NCBI RefSeq assembly: GCF_000380505.1
Contig: NZ_AQYH01000007.1
Span: forward strand, 372,001 to 436,000
Length of the DNA: 64,000 nucleotides
From: Kaistia granuli DSM 23481
GTDB taxonomy: Bacteria > Pseudomonadota > Alphaproteobacteria > Rhizobiales > Kaistiaceae
Direction: 5' to 3'
Position 1 is the stretch's first letter; each line of letters opens with the position of its first letter. Below, piece by piece: positions 1 through 8,808 of the stretch. Position numbers and translations under genes: made by a program. The notes beneath the pieces are model-generated. The model had not been told where the DNA came from. It worked only from the letters and a program-made list of their open reading frames with translations, and did not search any database.

Positions 1-702
1 GTCGCGGAATTCGGGCAGGGCGCCCGGCAACGTCGCGTAGAGCTGGGCGGAGAGCTTCGGCAGCGCCGGCGCGCCGGGGATGGTGGTCGCGAAATCGTCG
101 ACCGTGCCGGCGAAATCGAGAGCCGTCGCATCGGCCGAATTCTGCAGGAGGTGGATCTCGGCGTGCTTGGCGCTGGCCGCGGTTGGCAGCCTCGTCGCGA
201 GGGGTGCCGTGATCGTGCTGGTGAGATTATCGGTGACGGCCGAGAAGCGCTTCAGGCGCGACGTGCCGACGCGCAGGCTCGTCTCCAGCAAGGTCCAGTT
301 GGCCTCGACACCGATGTCGCCGGGCGCCTTGAGGCTGAGCGGCCCCTGGACCGAGGTCAGCACATGGCCGGGATTGTAGAGGAGAGCGATCGCCTCCAGC
401 GCGCCGACGCGGGCCGACAGGCCGCGCTCCGGCAAGTCGAGCGAGGCGGGCGCGCAATTGAGGCTGAACTTGAAGGGGAAGCCGCCCAGCGACTCCTGGT
501 CGCAACCGATGACGCCGCCGCGCGCGACGAAATCGGCCTTCAGCGCCGCGATTTTCTCGCTGGCCAGGTGATTCGCCACGAACCAGCCGCCGGCCCAGAG
601 CGCGCAGAGGACAAGGGCGGCGACGATGACGAACTGGAACTTGCGGCGCACGGAACGTGGCTTGGCCGGCGCGGACGCGTCTTTCCCTGCGGGGTCGATC
701 AT
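1..702 (-). CDS. DUF2125 domain protein, 3' end outside window
   Basis: The reading frame is open from an ATG at 702 to the left edge, so only the first 234 residues are seen. A clear GGAGG lies 6 bases before the start. The N-terminus is basic and followed by one membrane segment (about residues 20-36), then a periplasmic part containing the GCDQ and GGFPFKF-LNC pattern typical of DUF2125 proteins of Hyphomicrobiales. The family has no established function; it is anchored in the inner membrane. It is divergent from the ChaC gene and belongs to the conserved plsC/ydcF/ftsEX neighbourhood. The family call rests on remembered motif layout, not on a search. Confidence 0.75.
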   Translation of the reverse strand, partial: MIDPAGKDASAPAKPRSVRRKFQFVIVAALVLCALWAGGWFVANHLASEKIAALKADFVARGGVIGCDQESLGGFPFKFSLNCAPASLDLPERGLSARVGALEAIALLYNPGHVLTSVQGPLSLKAPGDIGVEANWTLLETSLRVGTSRLKRFSAVTDNLTSTITAPLATRLPTAASAKHAEIHLLQNSADATALDFAGTVDDFATTIPGAPALPKLSAQLYATLPGALPEFRD

Positions 703-773
703 CCGTTTCCTCCGTTGAATTGGCGGGCTGCGGCTGTTACGCGGGTGACGTCGCCGACGAGAGGACGCCACTC

Positions 774-1310
774 ATGTCCGATTTCTGGGTCTTTGGCTAT
801 GGCTCGCTGATGTGGCGGCCGGGCTTCGCCTATGAGGAGGTCGTACCGGCGCACCTTGACGGCGAGCGCCGGGCCTTCTGCGTCCAGTCATACGTCTATC
901 GCGGCACGCCGGAAAAGCCGGGCCTGGTGCTCGGTCTCGATCGCGGCGGATCCTGTCGTGGGATCGCGTTTCGCGTCGCGGCGGCGGAGCGGGATGCCGT
1001 GCTCGCCTATCTGCGCGAGCGCGAACTGGTGACGAACTCCTATATCGAGGTCGAACGCAATGTCCGGCTCGAGCGGGCCGCCCGCGACTATGTCCGGGCG
1101 GTAACCTATGTCGTCGACCGCAACCATCCGCAATATGCCGGTGACCTGGCCCGCGAGGCCGTGCTGGCGCAGGTGCGCGACAGCGTCGGCAAGGCGGGCA
1201 GCAATCGCGACTACGTGCTCGCCACGGCGGCGCATCTGGCCAGCCTCGGTATCGAGGATGCGCAGCTGGAATGGCTCGCCGAGCAGCTCAACGCCGGGCA
1301 GGCCGCCTAG
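774..1310 (+). CDS. Gamma-glutamylcyclotransferase, ChaC-like
   Basis: This 178-residue protein opens with FGYGSLMWRPGF, the substrate-loop signature of the ChaC/GGCT fold, and continues with a REL...SYIEVE stretch containing the acidic residue expected to be catalytic. ChaC-type enzymes cleave gamma-glutamyl peptides, chiefly glutathione, to 5-oxoproline in the cytosol. An upstream in-frame start at 657 would overlap the divergent gene; the ATG at 774 puts the glycine-rich motif at the N-terminus, as is usual, and has a GAGAGG about 10 bases upstream. It converges on plsC with only 9 bases between the stops. Confidence 0.85.
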   Translation: MSDFWVFGYGSLMWRPGFAYEEVVPAHLDGERRAFCVQSYVYRGTPEKPGLVLGLDRGGSCRGIAFRVAAAERDAVLAYLRERELVTNSYIEVERNVRLERAARDYVRAVTYVVDRNHPQYAGDLAREAVLAQVRDSVGKAGSNRDYVLATAAHLASLGIEDAQLEWLAEQLNAGQAA

Positions 1311-1319
1311 ATAACTGGA

Positions 1320-2111
1320 CTAGGGCGATTCGCTCGCCTGCAGCGCGTGGATGCGGGAGATGGTTTCCGGCGGCAGCGGCGGCGGATTGGGCCCCTCGGC
1401 GGCCTCCACCAGCAACTTGTCGGTCGCCGGCTCCAGCACGCCGATCAGCGTCGCCAGGAAAGTCTTCGAATCGAGACCGGGCGGGATCGGCTCGAGCACG
1501 TCGATGATGATCGTGCCGGGAAAGCGCAGGAAGCTCTTACGCGGCCAGTAGAGACCGGAATTCATCGCGATCGGCACGACCGGCACCTTCAGCTCGCGGT
1601 AGAGATGGATGATGCCGAACTTGTAGTCGGGCGGCGATCCGGCCGTGCGCCGCGTCCCTTCCGGGAACAGGATCACCTGCCGGCCCTGGTCGACGGCTTC
1701 CTTCGAATCGGCGGCGAGCTTCCGGAGTGCCTTGGAGCCGCCCGCGCGGTCGACCGGGATCATGCCGGCCTTCCATGTGTACCAGCCGAACAGCGGGATC
1801 CACATCAGCTGGCGCTTCATCACATAGGTCGGATCGTCGAGCAGGTGGAACAGCGCCATCGTCTCGAAGGCGGACTGGTGCTTCGGCGCGATCAGGCCGC
1901 CACCCTTCGGCAGGTTCTCGGCGCCGCGAATCTCGATCTTGGTGCCGGCGAACACGCGCAGCGCCCACATCGACGCCGCTGTCCAGAACTTCACCACGGC
2001 GATGGCGGCGCGGTGCGGCAGCAGGAAGAAAAACGGAAGCGTCACGGCGAGGATGATCGCCATGATCAGGTAGAACGCGGCCTGGAAGAGCAAGGAGCGA
2101 AGGATCAGCAT
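1320..2111 (-). CDS. plsC: 1-acyl-sn-glycerol-3-phosphate acyltransferase
   Basis: Membrane acyltransferase of 263 residues that would add the second acyl chain to lysophosphatidate in phospholipid synthesis. An N-terminal hydrophobic segment (about residues 8-30) precedes the catalytic block KHQSAFET, an H-x4-E variant of the usual H-x4-D, and the phosphate-binding FPEGTRR. It is the distal gene of the minus-strand run ftsE-ftsX-ydcF-plsC, 34 bases after ydcF. No good ribosome site is visible before the ATG, so translation may depend on the upstream gene. Other PlsC-like acyltransferases (for example on ornithine lipids) share these motifs, so the substrate is inferred from context. Confidence 0.9.
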   Translation of the reverse strand: MLILRSLLFQAAFYLIMAIILAVTLPFFFLLPHRAAIAVVKFWTAASMWALRVFAGTKIEIRGAENLPKGGGLIAPKHQSAFETMALFHLLDDPTYVMKRQLMWIPLFGWYTWKAGMIPVDRAGGSKALRKLAADSKEAVDQGRQVILFPEGTRRTAGSPPDYKFGIIHLYRELKVPVVPIAMNSGLYWPRKSFLRFPGTIIIDVLEPIPPGLDSKTFLATLIGVLEPATDKLLVEAAEGPNPPPLPPETISRIHALQASESP

Positions 2112-2145
2112 GAGCGGTTCTACGTCGGCGTCGAAAGATACGGCG

Positions 2146-2910
2146 TCAGCGCAAGACCCCGCCCGTTGTCCCGTGAGTGGACGTTTCCGCCGCCAATGCG
2201 GTCACGCTTTCCCCCCGCGGTGTCTCGAAAGCGAGCCGCGCACGAGCGAGCGTATACTTCACGTACTCGCCAAGGAGAAGCTTTACTGACGAGGCGTGTC
2301 GCCACCAACGGTCCATTTCGAGCTGTTTGTTCGATACCGGGTAGGGAATGAGCTGCACATCAGGCATGGCGCGTGACAATTCCACCATGCTGCGGGGCAT
2401 GTGGTAGTCGCTGGTCACGATGATCAGGGAGTGGATGCCCTGCTTCTCGACCCAGGCCCGCGTTTCGTCGGCATTGCCGATCGTGTTGCGCGCCGCATGG
2501 CCGAGATCGACCCTGTGGTCGAGCACGATGTTCGAGGCGCGCTCGACAGCACGGGCGATGTCGTGGCGGCCGACGGCCGGATTGACGCCGGAGATCAGCA
2601 GCTTCTCGGCGCGGTTGTCACGCAGCAAGGCGAGGGCGCCGTCGATCCGCGCCGTGCCGCCCGTCAACGCCACGATGCCTTGGGCCGTGACGTCCGTCGG
2701 TGGCGCGAGGTTGGCGACCTGGCGAGCAAAACGGGTGAAATCGATGCCGGCGAACGAGCCGGCGATGGCGATCAGCAGCAGCACCGTGACCAGGGGGCGC
2801 CGTCCGGGCGCCGGCGGCCGACCGGGACGGCCGGACGCATCGGCACGCGAAGACGCGCCGGCAAAATTCCGTCGGCCAAGTTCCAGTTCGGTTCGGGCCG
2901 CGTCAGTCAT
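2146..2910 (-). CDS. YdcF/SanA-family (DUF218) membrane protein
   Basis: 254 residues: a charged, proline-rich N-terminus, one membrane helix (about residues 40-57), then a DUF218 domain with VALTGGTARIDGAL, the ARNTIGNADET block and TSDYHMPRSM, the hallmark motifs of the YdcF/ElyC/SanA group. These proteins affect envelope integrity in enterobacteria, but their biochemical activity is unproven. It sits between ftsX and plsC in the same direction, which suits an envelope role. The start at 2910 has no clear ribosome site; no better one is seen before the membrane segment. Confidence 0.85.
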   Translation of the reverse strand: MTDAARTELELGRRNFAGASSRADASGRPGRPPAPGRRPLVTVLLLIAIAGSFAGIDFTRFARQVANLAPPTDVTAQGIVALTGGTARIDGALALLRDNRAEKLLISGVNPAVGRHDIARAVERASNIVLDHRVDLGHAARNTIGNADETRAWVEKQGIHSLIIVTSDYHMPRSMVELSRAMPDVQLIPYPVSNKQLEMDRWWRHASSVKLLLGEYVKYTLARARLAFETPRGESVTALAAETSTHGTTGGVLR

Positions 2911-2991
2911 GACGGCAAGGATGATCGTCGATTGCGGCCAAGACTTGGCACACCAAATTCCGCGTGGTCCGACCGGAGGGGGACGACATCC

Positions 2992-3987
2992 TCATTCGAT
3001 CGACGCCAGATGGCGATAGACGGTGAGCCGCGACGTGATCGCGGTCATCACGCCGATCAGCAGCGCGATCACCAGTGCGCCGAGATAGCCGGTCGGGCCG
3101 ATTGCGAAACGGCCGAACAGCGCCGAGACCTGGTCGCCTTCCGGCGTGGCGATCGACTGGCCGATGAAGAAGGAGAGAATAGCGAAGAGCGCCGCGGCGC
3201 CCGAGGCGCCGATCAGGCCGCCCTTCAGGCCGAGGAAGAGGAAATGGCGCTGGAATTCGCGCGCGATGAAGCTTGCCTCGGCGCCGACATAGTGCAGCAC
3301 CGAGACGATGTCGCGGTTCGAGGCCATGGCGCCGCGCGTCGCGAAGATCACCGACAGCACGGTGGCGACGAAGACGAGACCGAGGATCGAGACGCCGATG
3401 ATGACCGTAGCGTTGGCCATCGTCTTCAGCCGGTCGGTCCAGCTGCGGTGATCGTCGAGGCTGGCGCCTTTTACCCCCATCTCAAGACGAGCCGCGAGGG
3501 TGACCAGATCGACGGCGTCCGGATCGGCCAGTTCGACGACGATCAGATGCGGGATCGGCAGATCGGTCATGTCGAGCCCGCTGCCGAGCCAGGGCTCGAG
3601 CAGCTTGGCGTTCTCCCAGTCCTCCAGCGCGCGCGCCGAGGCGACGCCCGGCATGGAGGCCGCGATGGCAGAGGCCTTGGCCGCCTCGGCCTTGGTATCG
3701 AAGCCGTCGACGGGCCGGACCTGGATGGTGATCTCGCGGACGATGTCGTCCTGCCAGGCGAGCGAGGCGTCGCGCACCAGCGACACGGCGCCCAGCGTCA
3801 GGCAGGCTAGAAAGCTCATGATCGCGATGACGATCATCAGCGATCGACCGGCGATCGATTGCGCCGGCACGATCGGAGCCGAAACCGGGCCGGCCGCGCG
3901 CGAAGCACGCCGGCGCGACGGCAGGATGACGCCGATCATGCGGTTGAGGATGCCGGAGCGCGGCGAGGGCAAGGTGCGGTCAGTCAT
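2992..3987 (-). CDS. ftsX: Cell division protein FtsX
   Basis: Membrane partner of the FtsE ATPase; in bacteria FtsEX controls peptidoglycan hydrolases at the septum. The 331-residue protein has a basic N-terminus, a first helix near residues 57-77, a periplasmic domain and three C-terminal helices, as expected for the FtsX/MacB permease fold. The start was set at the ATG at 3987, which overlaps the last 8 bases of ftsE and has AAGGGCGG upstream; the in-frame ATG at 4008 has no ribosome site. The overlap implies translational coupling with ftsE. Confidence 0.92.
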   Translation of the reverse strand: MTDRTLPSPRSGILNRMIGVILPSRRRASRAAGPVSAPIVPAQSIAGRSLMIVIAIMSFLACLTLGAVSLVRDASLAWQDDIVREITIQVRPVDGFDTKAEAAKASAIAASMPGVASARALEDWENAKLLEPWLGSGLDMTDLPIPHLIVVELADPDAVDLVTLAARLEMGVKGASLDDHRSWTDRLKTMANATVIIGVSILGLVFVATVLSVIFATRGAMASNRDIVSVLHYVGAEASFIAREFQRHFLFLGLKGGLIGASGAAALFAILSFFIGQSIATPEGDQVSALFGRFAIGPTGYLGALVIALLIGVMTAITSRLTVYRHLASIE

Positions 3988-4639
3988 AGATAGACAACCG
4001 CCCTTCATGCAGAACGAGCCGGCGTGCGTCGAACTGGTTCATCAGCCCGATATCGTGGGTGGCGATGACCACCGACGTGCCGAGACGGTTCAACTCGACG
4101 AACAGGCGAAGCAGCCGCTTGGCGAGCGGCGGATCGACATTGCCGGTCGGCTCGTCGGCAAGCAGGATTTCGGGCTGGCCGATCAGCGCGCGCGCAATCG
4201 CGGCGCGCTGCTTCTCGCCGCCGGAGAGAATCGGGGGGAGCGCCTGGACGCGGTCGCCGAGCCCGACCCATTTCAGGAGTTCGATGACGTCGGCGCGGTA
4301 GCTCGATTCCTCGCGGCCGAGCACGCGCAGCGGCAGCGCGACATTCTCGAAGGTGGTCAGGTGGTCGAGCAGGCGGAAATCCTGGAAAACGACGCCAACC
4401 CGCCGGCGCAGCGCCGGCAACTCGGCCTTGGGCAGGGTGACGACGTCGCGGTCGAACACGGTGATCAGGCCGCGAGTCGGCTTCAGCGACAGGCAGAGCA
4501 GGCGCAGCAGCGTCGATTTGCCGGCGCCCGAGGGGCCGGTCAGGAACTGGAATGATTTCGGTGCGATCTGGAACGAGAGGTCGCGCAGGACCTCGGCTCC
4601 CATACCATAGCGCAGGCCGACATTTTCGAAGCGGATCAC
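3980..4639 (-). CDS. ftsE: Cell division ATP-binding protein FtsE
   Basis: 219-residue ABC ATPase with Walker A GPSGAGKST, signature LSGGEKQR and Walker B ILLADEPTGNVD, directly followed by ftsX with an 8-base overlap. FtsE hydrolyses ATP in the cytoplasm to drive FtsX-dependent activation of cell wall hydrolases during division. It is the first gene of the minus-strand division/envelope run and faces the 400-base upstream region shared with hpt. Confidence 0.95.
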   Translation of the reverse strand: MIRFENVGLRYGMGAEVLRDLSFQIAPKSFQFLTGPSGAGKSTLLRLLCLSLKPTRGLITVFDRDVVTLPKAELPALRRRVGVVFQDFRLLDHLTTFENVALPLRVLGREESSYRADVIELLKWVGLGDRVQALPPILSGGEKQRAAIARALIGQPEILLADEPTGNVDPPLAKRLLRLFVELNRLGTSVVIATHDIGLMNQFDARRLVLHEGRLSIYD

Positions 4640-5045
4640 CGTCTTTTTCCTGTTCCGCTCTCTCTGCCGGGCCGGCCGTCCTGCGCATCGCGCTCGATGT
4701 CGTCGCCAAATGTCCGGCGCCGATTCGCACAGAATGTCAGGATCAGCGTTAACGAGTTGTTAGCGATGCCCGTCGATCGGGCGGTTCGCGCAGCATATGC
4801 CATCCGATCAAGGCAAAGCAGCGGCATGGCAACCCGGCGAAGGATGTCGTGCCCGCATCGATGCTGTCGGCCTCTCTCGATCGCGACCAATGGAGGCGTT
4901 TCGATGCCGGTCGGCTCGTTTTCGGTGACATCAGGCCGTTCCGCGACTAAGAGAACGGTTTCCCGGGCCTCGTGCCCGGGGTGGCGAGCAGGATGGTGCG
5001 CGGAATCCGCGCTCTCGGCGATCCGATCAACGAAGGAAAGAATTG
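4640..5045. other. Intergenic region between ftsE and hpt
   Basis: This 406-base divergent region has no convincing gene. It must hold the promoters for ftsEX-ydcF-plsC (minus) and hpt (plus). Two items can be pointed out: a CtrA-like TTAA-N7-TTAG at 4749-4763, and a perfect 7-bp hairpin at 4962-4980 (CCCGGGC-CTCGT-GCCCGGG) in the leader of hpt. A small open frame at 4636-4890 has no ribosome site and no family features. Confidence 0.6.
4749..4763. promoter_or_regulatory. Possible CtrA-type box (TTAA-N7-TTAG)
   Basis: The spacing matches the alphaproteobacterial CtrA consensus TTAA-N7-TTAA with one mismatch in the second half. It lies about 110 bases upstream of ftsE, a division gene, and close to a CpdR-like gene, which in this class controls CtrA turnover. 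A single one-mismatch site can arise by chance. Confidence 0.25.
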
Positions 5046-5585
5046 ATGCCAGTTGTCCGTGGCCGGTCGATCCGGGTCCTTTACGACATTCCCGAAATCG
5101 CCGCGCGCAACGCCGAACTCGCCGCCGAGATCGCCGCGTCCGGCTATCGCGACCTGCTGGTCATCTCGATCCTGAAGGGCAGCTTCGTCTTCGCCGCCGA
5201 CCTGATCCGCGCCCTGCACGCGGCCGGCATGGCGCCCGAGGTCGAGTTCATCTCGCTGTCCAGCTATGGCGCCGGCACGACCTCGTCGGGCGCCGTCCGC
5301 GTCGTCAAGGATATCGAGAGCGAGGTCGCCGGCCGCGACGTGCTGCTGGTCGACGACATTCTCGAATCGGGCCGCACGCTCGATTTCGCCCGCAAGCTGA
5401 TGCAGGAGCGGGGTGCTGCCCGCGTCGGTATCGCCGTCCTGCTCGACAAGCCCGGCAAGCGCGTCACCGCGATCGACGCCGAACATGTCGGCTTCGTCTG
5501 CCCTGACCTGTTCGTGGTCGGCTACGGCATGGACGTGGCGCACGCCTTCCGCGAGCTTCCCTTTGTCGGCGTCGTCGAGGAATAG
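5046..5585 (+). CDS. hpt: Hypoxanthine phosphoribosyltransferase
   Basis: 179-residue purine salvage enzyme that joins hypoxanthine or guanine to PRPP. The PRPP-binding loop VLLVDDILESGRTL is intact, and the N-terminal LKGSFVFAADL and C-terminal DLFVVGYGMD motifs match the family. The ATG at 5046 was chosen over the TTG at 5043 because GAAGGAAAG lies just upstream at good spacing. It is transcribed away from ftsE and is followed by the single-domain response regulator. Confidence 0.92.
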   Translation: MPVVRGRSIRVLYDIPEIAARNAELAAEIAASGYRDLLVISILKGSFVFAADLIRALHAAGMAPEVEFISLSSYGAGTTSSGAVRVVKDIESEVAGRDVLLVDDILESGRTLDFARKLMQERGAARVGIAVLLDKPGKRVTAIDAEHVGFVCPDLFVVGYGMDVAHAFRELPFVGVVEE

Positions 5586-5658
5586 CTCGAATTACCTCGG
5601 CTGAGGTCACGATCTGTTTAGGCGAATCGAGGATGATCCCGGTCTGATCGTTTGAACG

Positions 5659-5704
5659 ATGGTCCGATCCGGGAAGACTTGTCCCGGGGACCATGCTCCG
5701 GGAC
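5659..5704 (+). promoter_or_regulatory. Leader with two mutually exclusive hairpins
   Basis: Hairpin 1 pairs ATGGTCC (5659-5665) with GGACCAT (5688-5694) and CCGGGA (5669-5674) with TCCCGG (5682-5687), 13 pairs with a 3-base bulge. Hairpin 2 pairs GTCCCGG (5681-5687) with CCGGGAC (5698-5704). They share the segment 5681-5687 and cannot form together. The second ends right before the ribosome site of the response regulator gene. There is no run of T, so this is not a standard terminator. Confidence 0.5.
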
Positions 5705-5712
5705 GGGACTTG

Positions 5713-6102
5713 ATGGCGCGGATTTTGGTGACCGAAGATGACGACGCGGTGCGGATGTTCGTATCGCGCGCGCTTATGCTCGACGGCCATGACGTCATGA
5801 CGGCCGAGGACGGCGAGAACGCGCTCGACGTTCTCATCCAGGAGAAGGGCGAGTTTGACCTCCTCCTCACCGATATCAAGATGCCGATCATGGACGGCAT
5901 CGCGCTGACCCATGCGGCGGCGTCGCAATATCGCGATCTCACCATCCTGCTGATGACTGGCTTCGCCGATCAGCGGGAACGGGCCGACGGCCTGGCGGAA
6001 CTCATTTTCGACGTCGTGCCAAAGCCGTTCTCGCTGGCCGAGATCCGCCATGTCGTCAAATGCGCGTTGAACGCCAACAGCCCCCGCGCCAAGGTCGCCT
6101 AA
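5713..6102 (+). CDS. Single-domain response regulator, CpdR-like
   Basis: A stand-alone receiver of 129 residues with the acidic pocket EDDD, phospho-acceptor in LLLTDIKMP, MTGFA in place of the switch Thr region, and the conserved VPKPFS lysine. There is no output domain. The ARIL-EDDD...RAL pattern and LLLTDI-MP-MDGI block resemble CpdR, which in alphaproteobacteria steers ClpXP proteolysis of CtrA and other factors. The start at 5713 follows GGGAC; an upstream in-frame ATG at 5659 lies within a hairpin and adds residues unlike any receiver. CpdR identity is an inference; another single-domain receiver is possible. Confidence 0.8.
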   Translation: MARILVTEDDDAVRMFVSRALMLDGHDVMTAEDGENALDVLIQEKGEFDLLLTDIKMPIMDGIALTHAAASQYRDLTILLMTGFADQRERADGLAELIFDVVPKPFSLAEIRHVVKCALNANSPRAKVA

Positions 6103-6261
6103 GGGCCGCTTTTCGCCAGTGTAGGACGGAGCCTGACTCGCCCGCGCGCGCTTTCAGGCGTGCCCCATCATCGGGGCTGGCGAAGCATGGGAGGGGCTAA
6201 ACGGATTCTGGCTTGCGGCCGGCATGACGGATAGGCCGGCGCTTCGACCGAGCGGCCCGCT

Positions 6262-8808
6262 TCAATATTTCTGCAGCAGACGTTCCAGATAGTCGCGCTC
6301 GATCAGCGGCCGCGCCGTGTCGCCGAGGCGCTTGCGGATCATGTCCAGGATCTCGCGGGCGCGCTGCGTGTCGATCGCGTCCGGCACCTTGACCGAGGAG
6401 CCGAGATCCGTGCCGCGGCCCTGTTGCTGCCGGCCAAGCGGGTCCTGGCCGGGCATCGGGCCGCCCTGGCGGGTTCCGGTGCCGTTCTGGCGTGCCATCT
6501 GGTCGGCCAGGTTGCGCGCGCCCTCGCGCAGCGCCTGCAGCGCCTGGCCCTGCGGGCCGACGGCCTGGCCGGGCGCCCCTTCACCGAGCTGGTTGGCGGC
6601 GTCCCCCATCGAGCGGTCGGCCTGGCCGAGCTTGCCGTCCGGCTGCATGCCCTGCTGCTGCATCGACTGCTGCAGTTCCTGCAGCATCTTCTGCAGGTTC
6701 TTCTGGCCCTCGCGCAGCGCCTGAAGCGTTTTCTGGCGTTCCTCCGGGCTCATCGGCTGCGCCTCGGCGCCGCTGCCGTCGGTGTCCGGATCCATCTTGA
6801 AGGTCTGGTCCATCAGCTGCTGCTGGCGCTGGATCATCTCGCCGAGCTTGTCGAGCGCCTGGTTCATCTCGCCGTTCTGGCCCTGCTGCCCCTGCTGCGA
6901 TCGGCTCGCCTCCAGGTTCTCCAGCAGCTGCTGCAATTCGCTCAGCATCTGCTGGGCGGCGTCGCGCGAGCCTGTTTTCGCCAGATTCTCGATCTGGTCC
7001 ATCATCTTCTGCAGGTCCTCGGGCCGGAGCACCTGCGCGTTCGGATCCATCGGCTGCTGGTTCGCCTGAGGATTGCGCTCGGCGTCCCGGGCGAGCGCCT
7101 CGAGATATTTGTCCATCGCGTCGCGCAGGTCCTGCATCGCCTTTTCAAGCTCGGCGTCCGAGGCATTGTTCTCGATCGCCTTGCGCAGCGCCTCCTGCGC
7201 GGCGCGCAAATCCTGCGCGGCGAGCGACAGGTCGCCATCCTCGATGCCGAGCGCGATCTCCCAGAGGAAGTCGACGGTCTCGACAAGCTCGGCGTCGCTG
7301 CGGGCGCCTGTCAGGCGGTGATAGGCGGCGCGCAGCGCGATAAAGGCGCCGTTGTTCTGGAACTTTTCCGGGTCGAGCGTGATCGCGTCGAGCGCCATCG
7401 CGACGGCGGGCGCCTTGTTCGCGTCGAGGGCCAGCACGCGGCGCTGCTCGACGACGGCGCGGGCGAGCGGATTGTTGAACGGGCGCTGCGGCAGCACGAA
7501 TTCGATCGGCGCGCTCTCGCCGCTCTGGCCGGCCTCGTCCTTGGCGATCAGCCGCATCTTGACCTTGGCGCCGGCCCAGGGATGGGCGGAGAGGTCGCGG
7601 ATCGTCTCGCCATTGCCCTCGCGCATGCGCAGGCGCGGCAGGTTGAGGGGCAGTTCGGGAGCGGTCACCAGCGGACGGCTGCCCTCGGTGGAGGGAGGTT
7701 CGACGGCGGCGATCGAGGCGTTGGCGGATACGACGCCATAGTCGTCCGTCAGCGAATAGGCTAGCGAGAGGGCACCGCTCGCCGTCGAACCGGGATCGCG
7801 GGTCAGTTCGATGCCGGGCGGCGCGTCGGGCATGACGGCGAACGACCAGGAAAGCAGCGGCTTGCCATCGCGCGAAATGCTGAGCGCACTGTCCTTCGCC
7901 AGGGTCAGCTTGCGTTCGTCCGAGGTCCTGACCGCTGACTTGTCCCGGTCCTTGGCCGGCTGGGCGGCGTCGAAGGCGATCGCCTCGCCCGCCGTGGTGA
8001 CCGCCTCTGCGGCGAGGTCGGGCTGGGTCGGCATGCGGAGCGTGACGACGGAGCCCTCCGGCACGCGGACGGCGGCCGTGGGATCGAGATTGGCCGGCCG
8101 GCTGCCGTCGCCGGTCAGGAAGATCGGCGGTCGGCTGGTATAGGCGGGCGGCGTCACCCAGGCGTCGATGCGCGGCGGGGCTTCCGCCGTCGCCGTTCCG
8201 GGCCGCACCGCGTCGAGGATGCGATCGAACCGGTCGGGACCGGCCATCAGGAAGGCGACGATGAGAAGCAGCGGCACAAGGAAGCGCAGCGCATAGGGAT
8301 CGACCCGGTTCATGCCGGGCGAGGGGAAACCGGCGGCGAGGCGATCGAGCGTCCTGAGCAGGCGAAGGCGATGGGCTCGCCAGAGCGAGTGGGTCAGCGG
8401 GTCGTCGGTCGGTTGTGACAGCCGGTCGCCGAACGCCGTGGCCGGGCGATGCTCCATGGCGCTTTCACGGGCGACCCTGGCAAGCGCTTCGTCCTGCGTC
8501 GGCATCGGCAATCGCGTCACGCGCAGGATCAGCCAGCCATAGCCGATGGCGAAGAGGGCGAGGATACCGTGGCGCAGCGGATCGGCCAGGCGCGGCCAAA
8601 GGCCGAACCAGGACAGGATCAGGAAGACGCCGACGAGGCAGAGCAGGGGAACGAGACGAGGCCACAGGACCTCCCAGAGCAGAACCAGCCGGGCTCTCTC
8701 GGTGGCGCGCGCGATTTGCTGCTGTGCCGCCTGCTCGACCGAAGCCGGCAGATCCCGCCCGGTTTCCGCTCTCTTCCTGTCCGCCGTGCCGCCCGCGGGC
8801 TCGGTCAT
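6262..8808 (-). CDS. TIGR02302 family membrane protein (DUF4175)
   Basis: 848-residue protein with two N-terminal membrane helices (near residues 45-85), a third near 170-190, a periplasmic beta-rich middle and a long C-terminal Q/N/M-rich, helical region (about residues 560-800) with many LQ/QQ steps, ending in DTARPLIERDYLERLLQKY. This matches the alphaproteobacterial TIGR02302 family, of unknown function, usually encoded near lysA-argH-tlpA. The start at 8808 has GGAG upstream; the longer frame to 8910 adds an unlikely leader. Here an SDR/ArsR pair separates it from lysA. Confidence 0.85.
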   Translation of the reverse strand: MTEPAGGTADRKRAETGRDLPASVEQAAQQQIARATERARLVLLWEVLWPRLVPLLCLVGVFLILSWFGLWPRLADPLRHGILALFAIGYGWLILRVTRLPMPTQDEALARVARESAMEHRPATAFGDRLSQPTDDPLTHSLWRAHRLRLLRTLDRLAAGFPSPGMNRVDPYALRFLVPLLLIVAFLMAGPDRFDRILDAVRPGTATAEAPPRIDAWVTPPAYTSRPPIFLTGDGSRPANLDPTAAVRVPEGSVVTLRMPTQPDLAAEAVTTAGEAIAFDAAQPAKDRDKSAVRTSDERKLTLAKDSALSISRDGKPLLSWSFAVMPDAPPGIELTRDPGSTASGALSLAYSLTDDYGVVSANASIAAVEPPSTEGSRPLVTAPELPLNLPRLRMREGNGETIRDLSAHPWAGAKVKMRLIAKDEAGQSGESAPIEFVLPQRPFNNPLARAVVEQRRVLALDANKAPAVAMALDAITLDPEKFQNNGAFIALRAAYHRLTGARSDAELVETVDFLWEIALGIEDGDLSLAAQDLRAAQEALRKAIENNASDAELEKAMQDLRDAMDKYLEALARDAERNPQANQQPMDPNAQVLRPEDLQKMMDQIENLAKTGSRDAAQQMLSELQQLLENLEASRSQQGQQGQNGEMNQALDKLGEMIQRQQQLMDQTFKMDPDTDGSGAEAQPMSPEERQKTLQALREGQKNLQKMLQELQQSMQQQGMQPDGKLGQADRSMGDAANQLGEGAPGQAVGPQGQALQALREGARNLADQMARQNGTGTRQGGPMPGQDPLGRQQQGRGTDLGSSVKVPDAIDTQRAREILDMIRKRLGDTARPLIERDYLERLLQKY

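Noticed and set aside
4636-4890. 84-codon minus-strand frame before ftsE
   Set aside because: No ribosome site or recognisable domain; overlaps the promoter region and the ftsE start.
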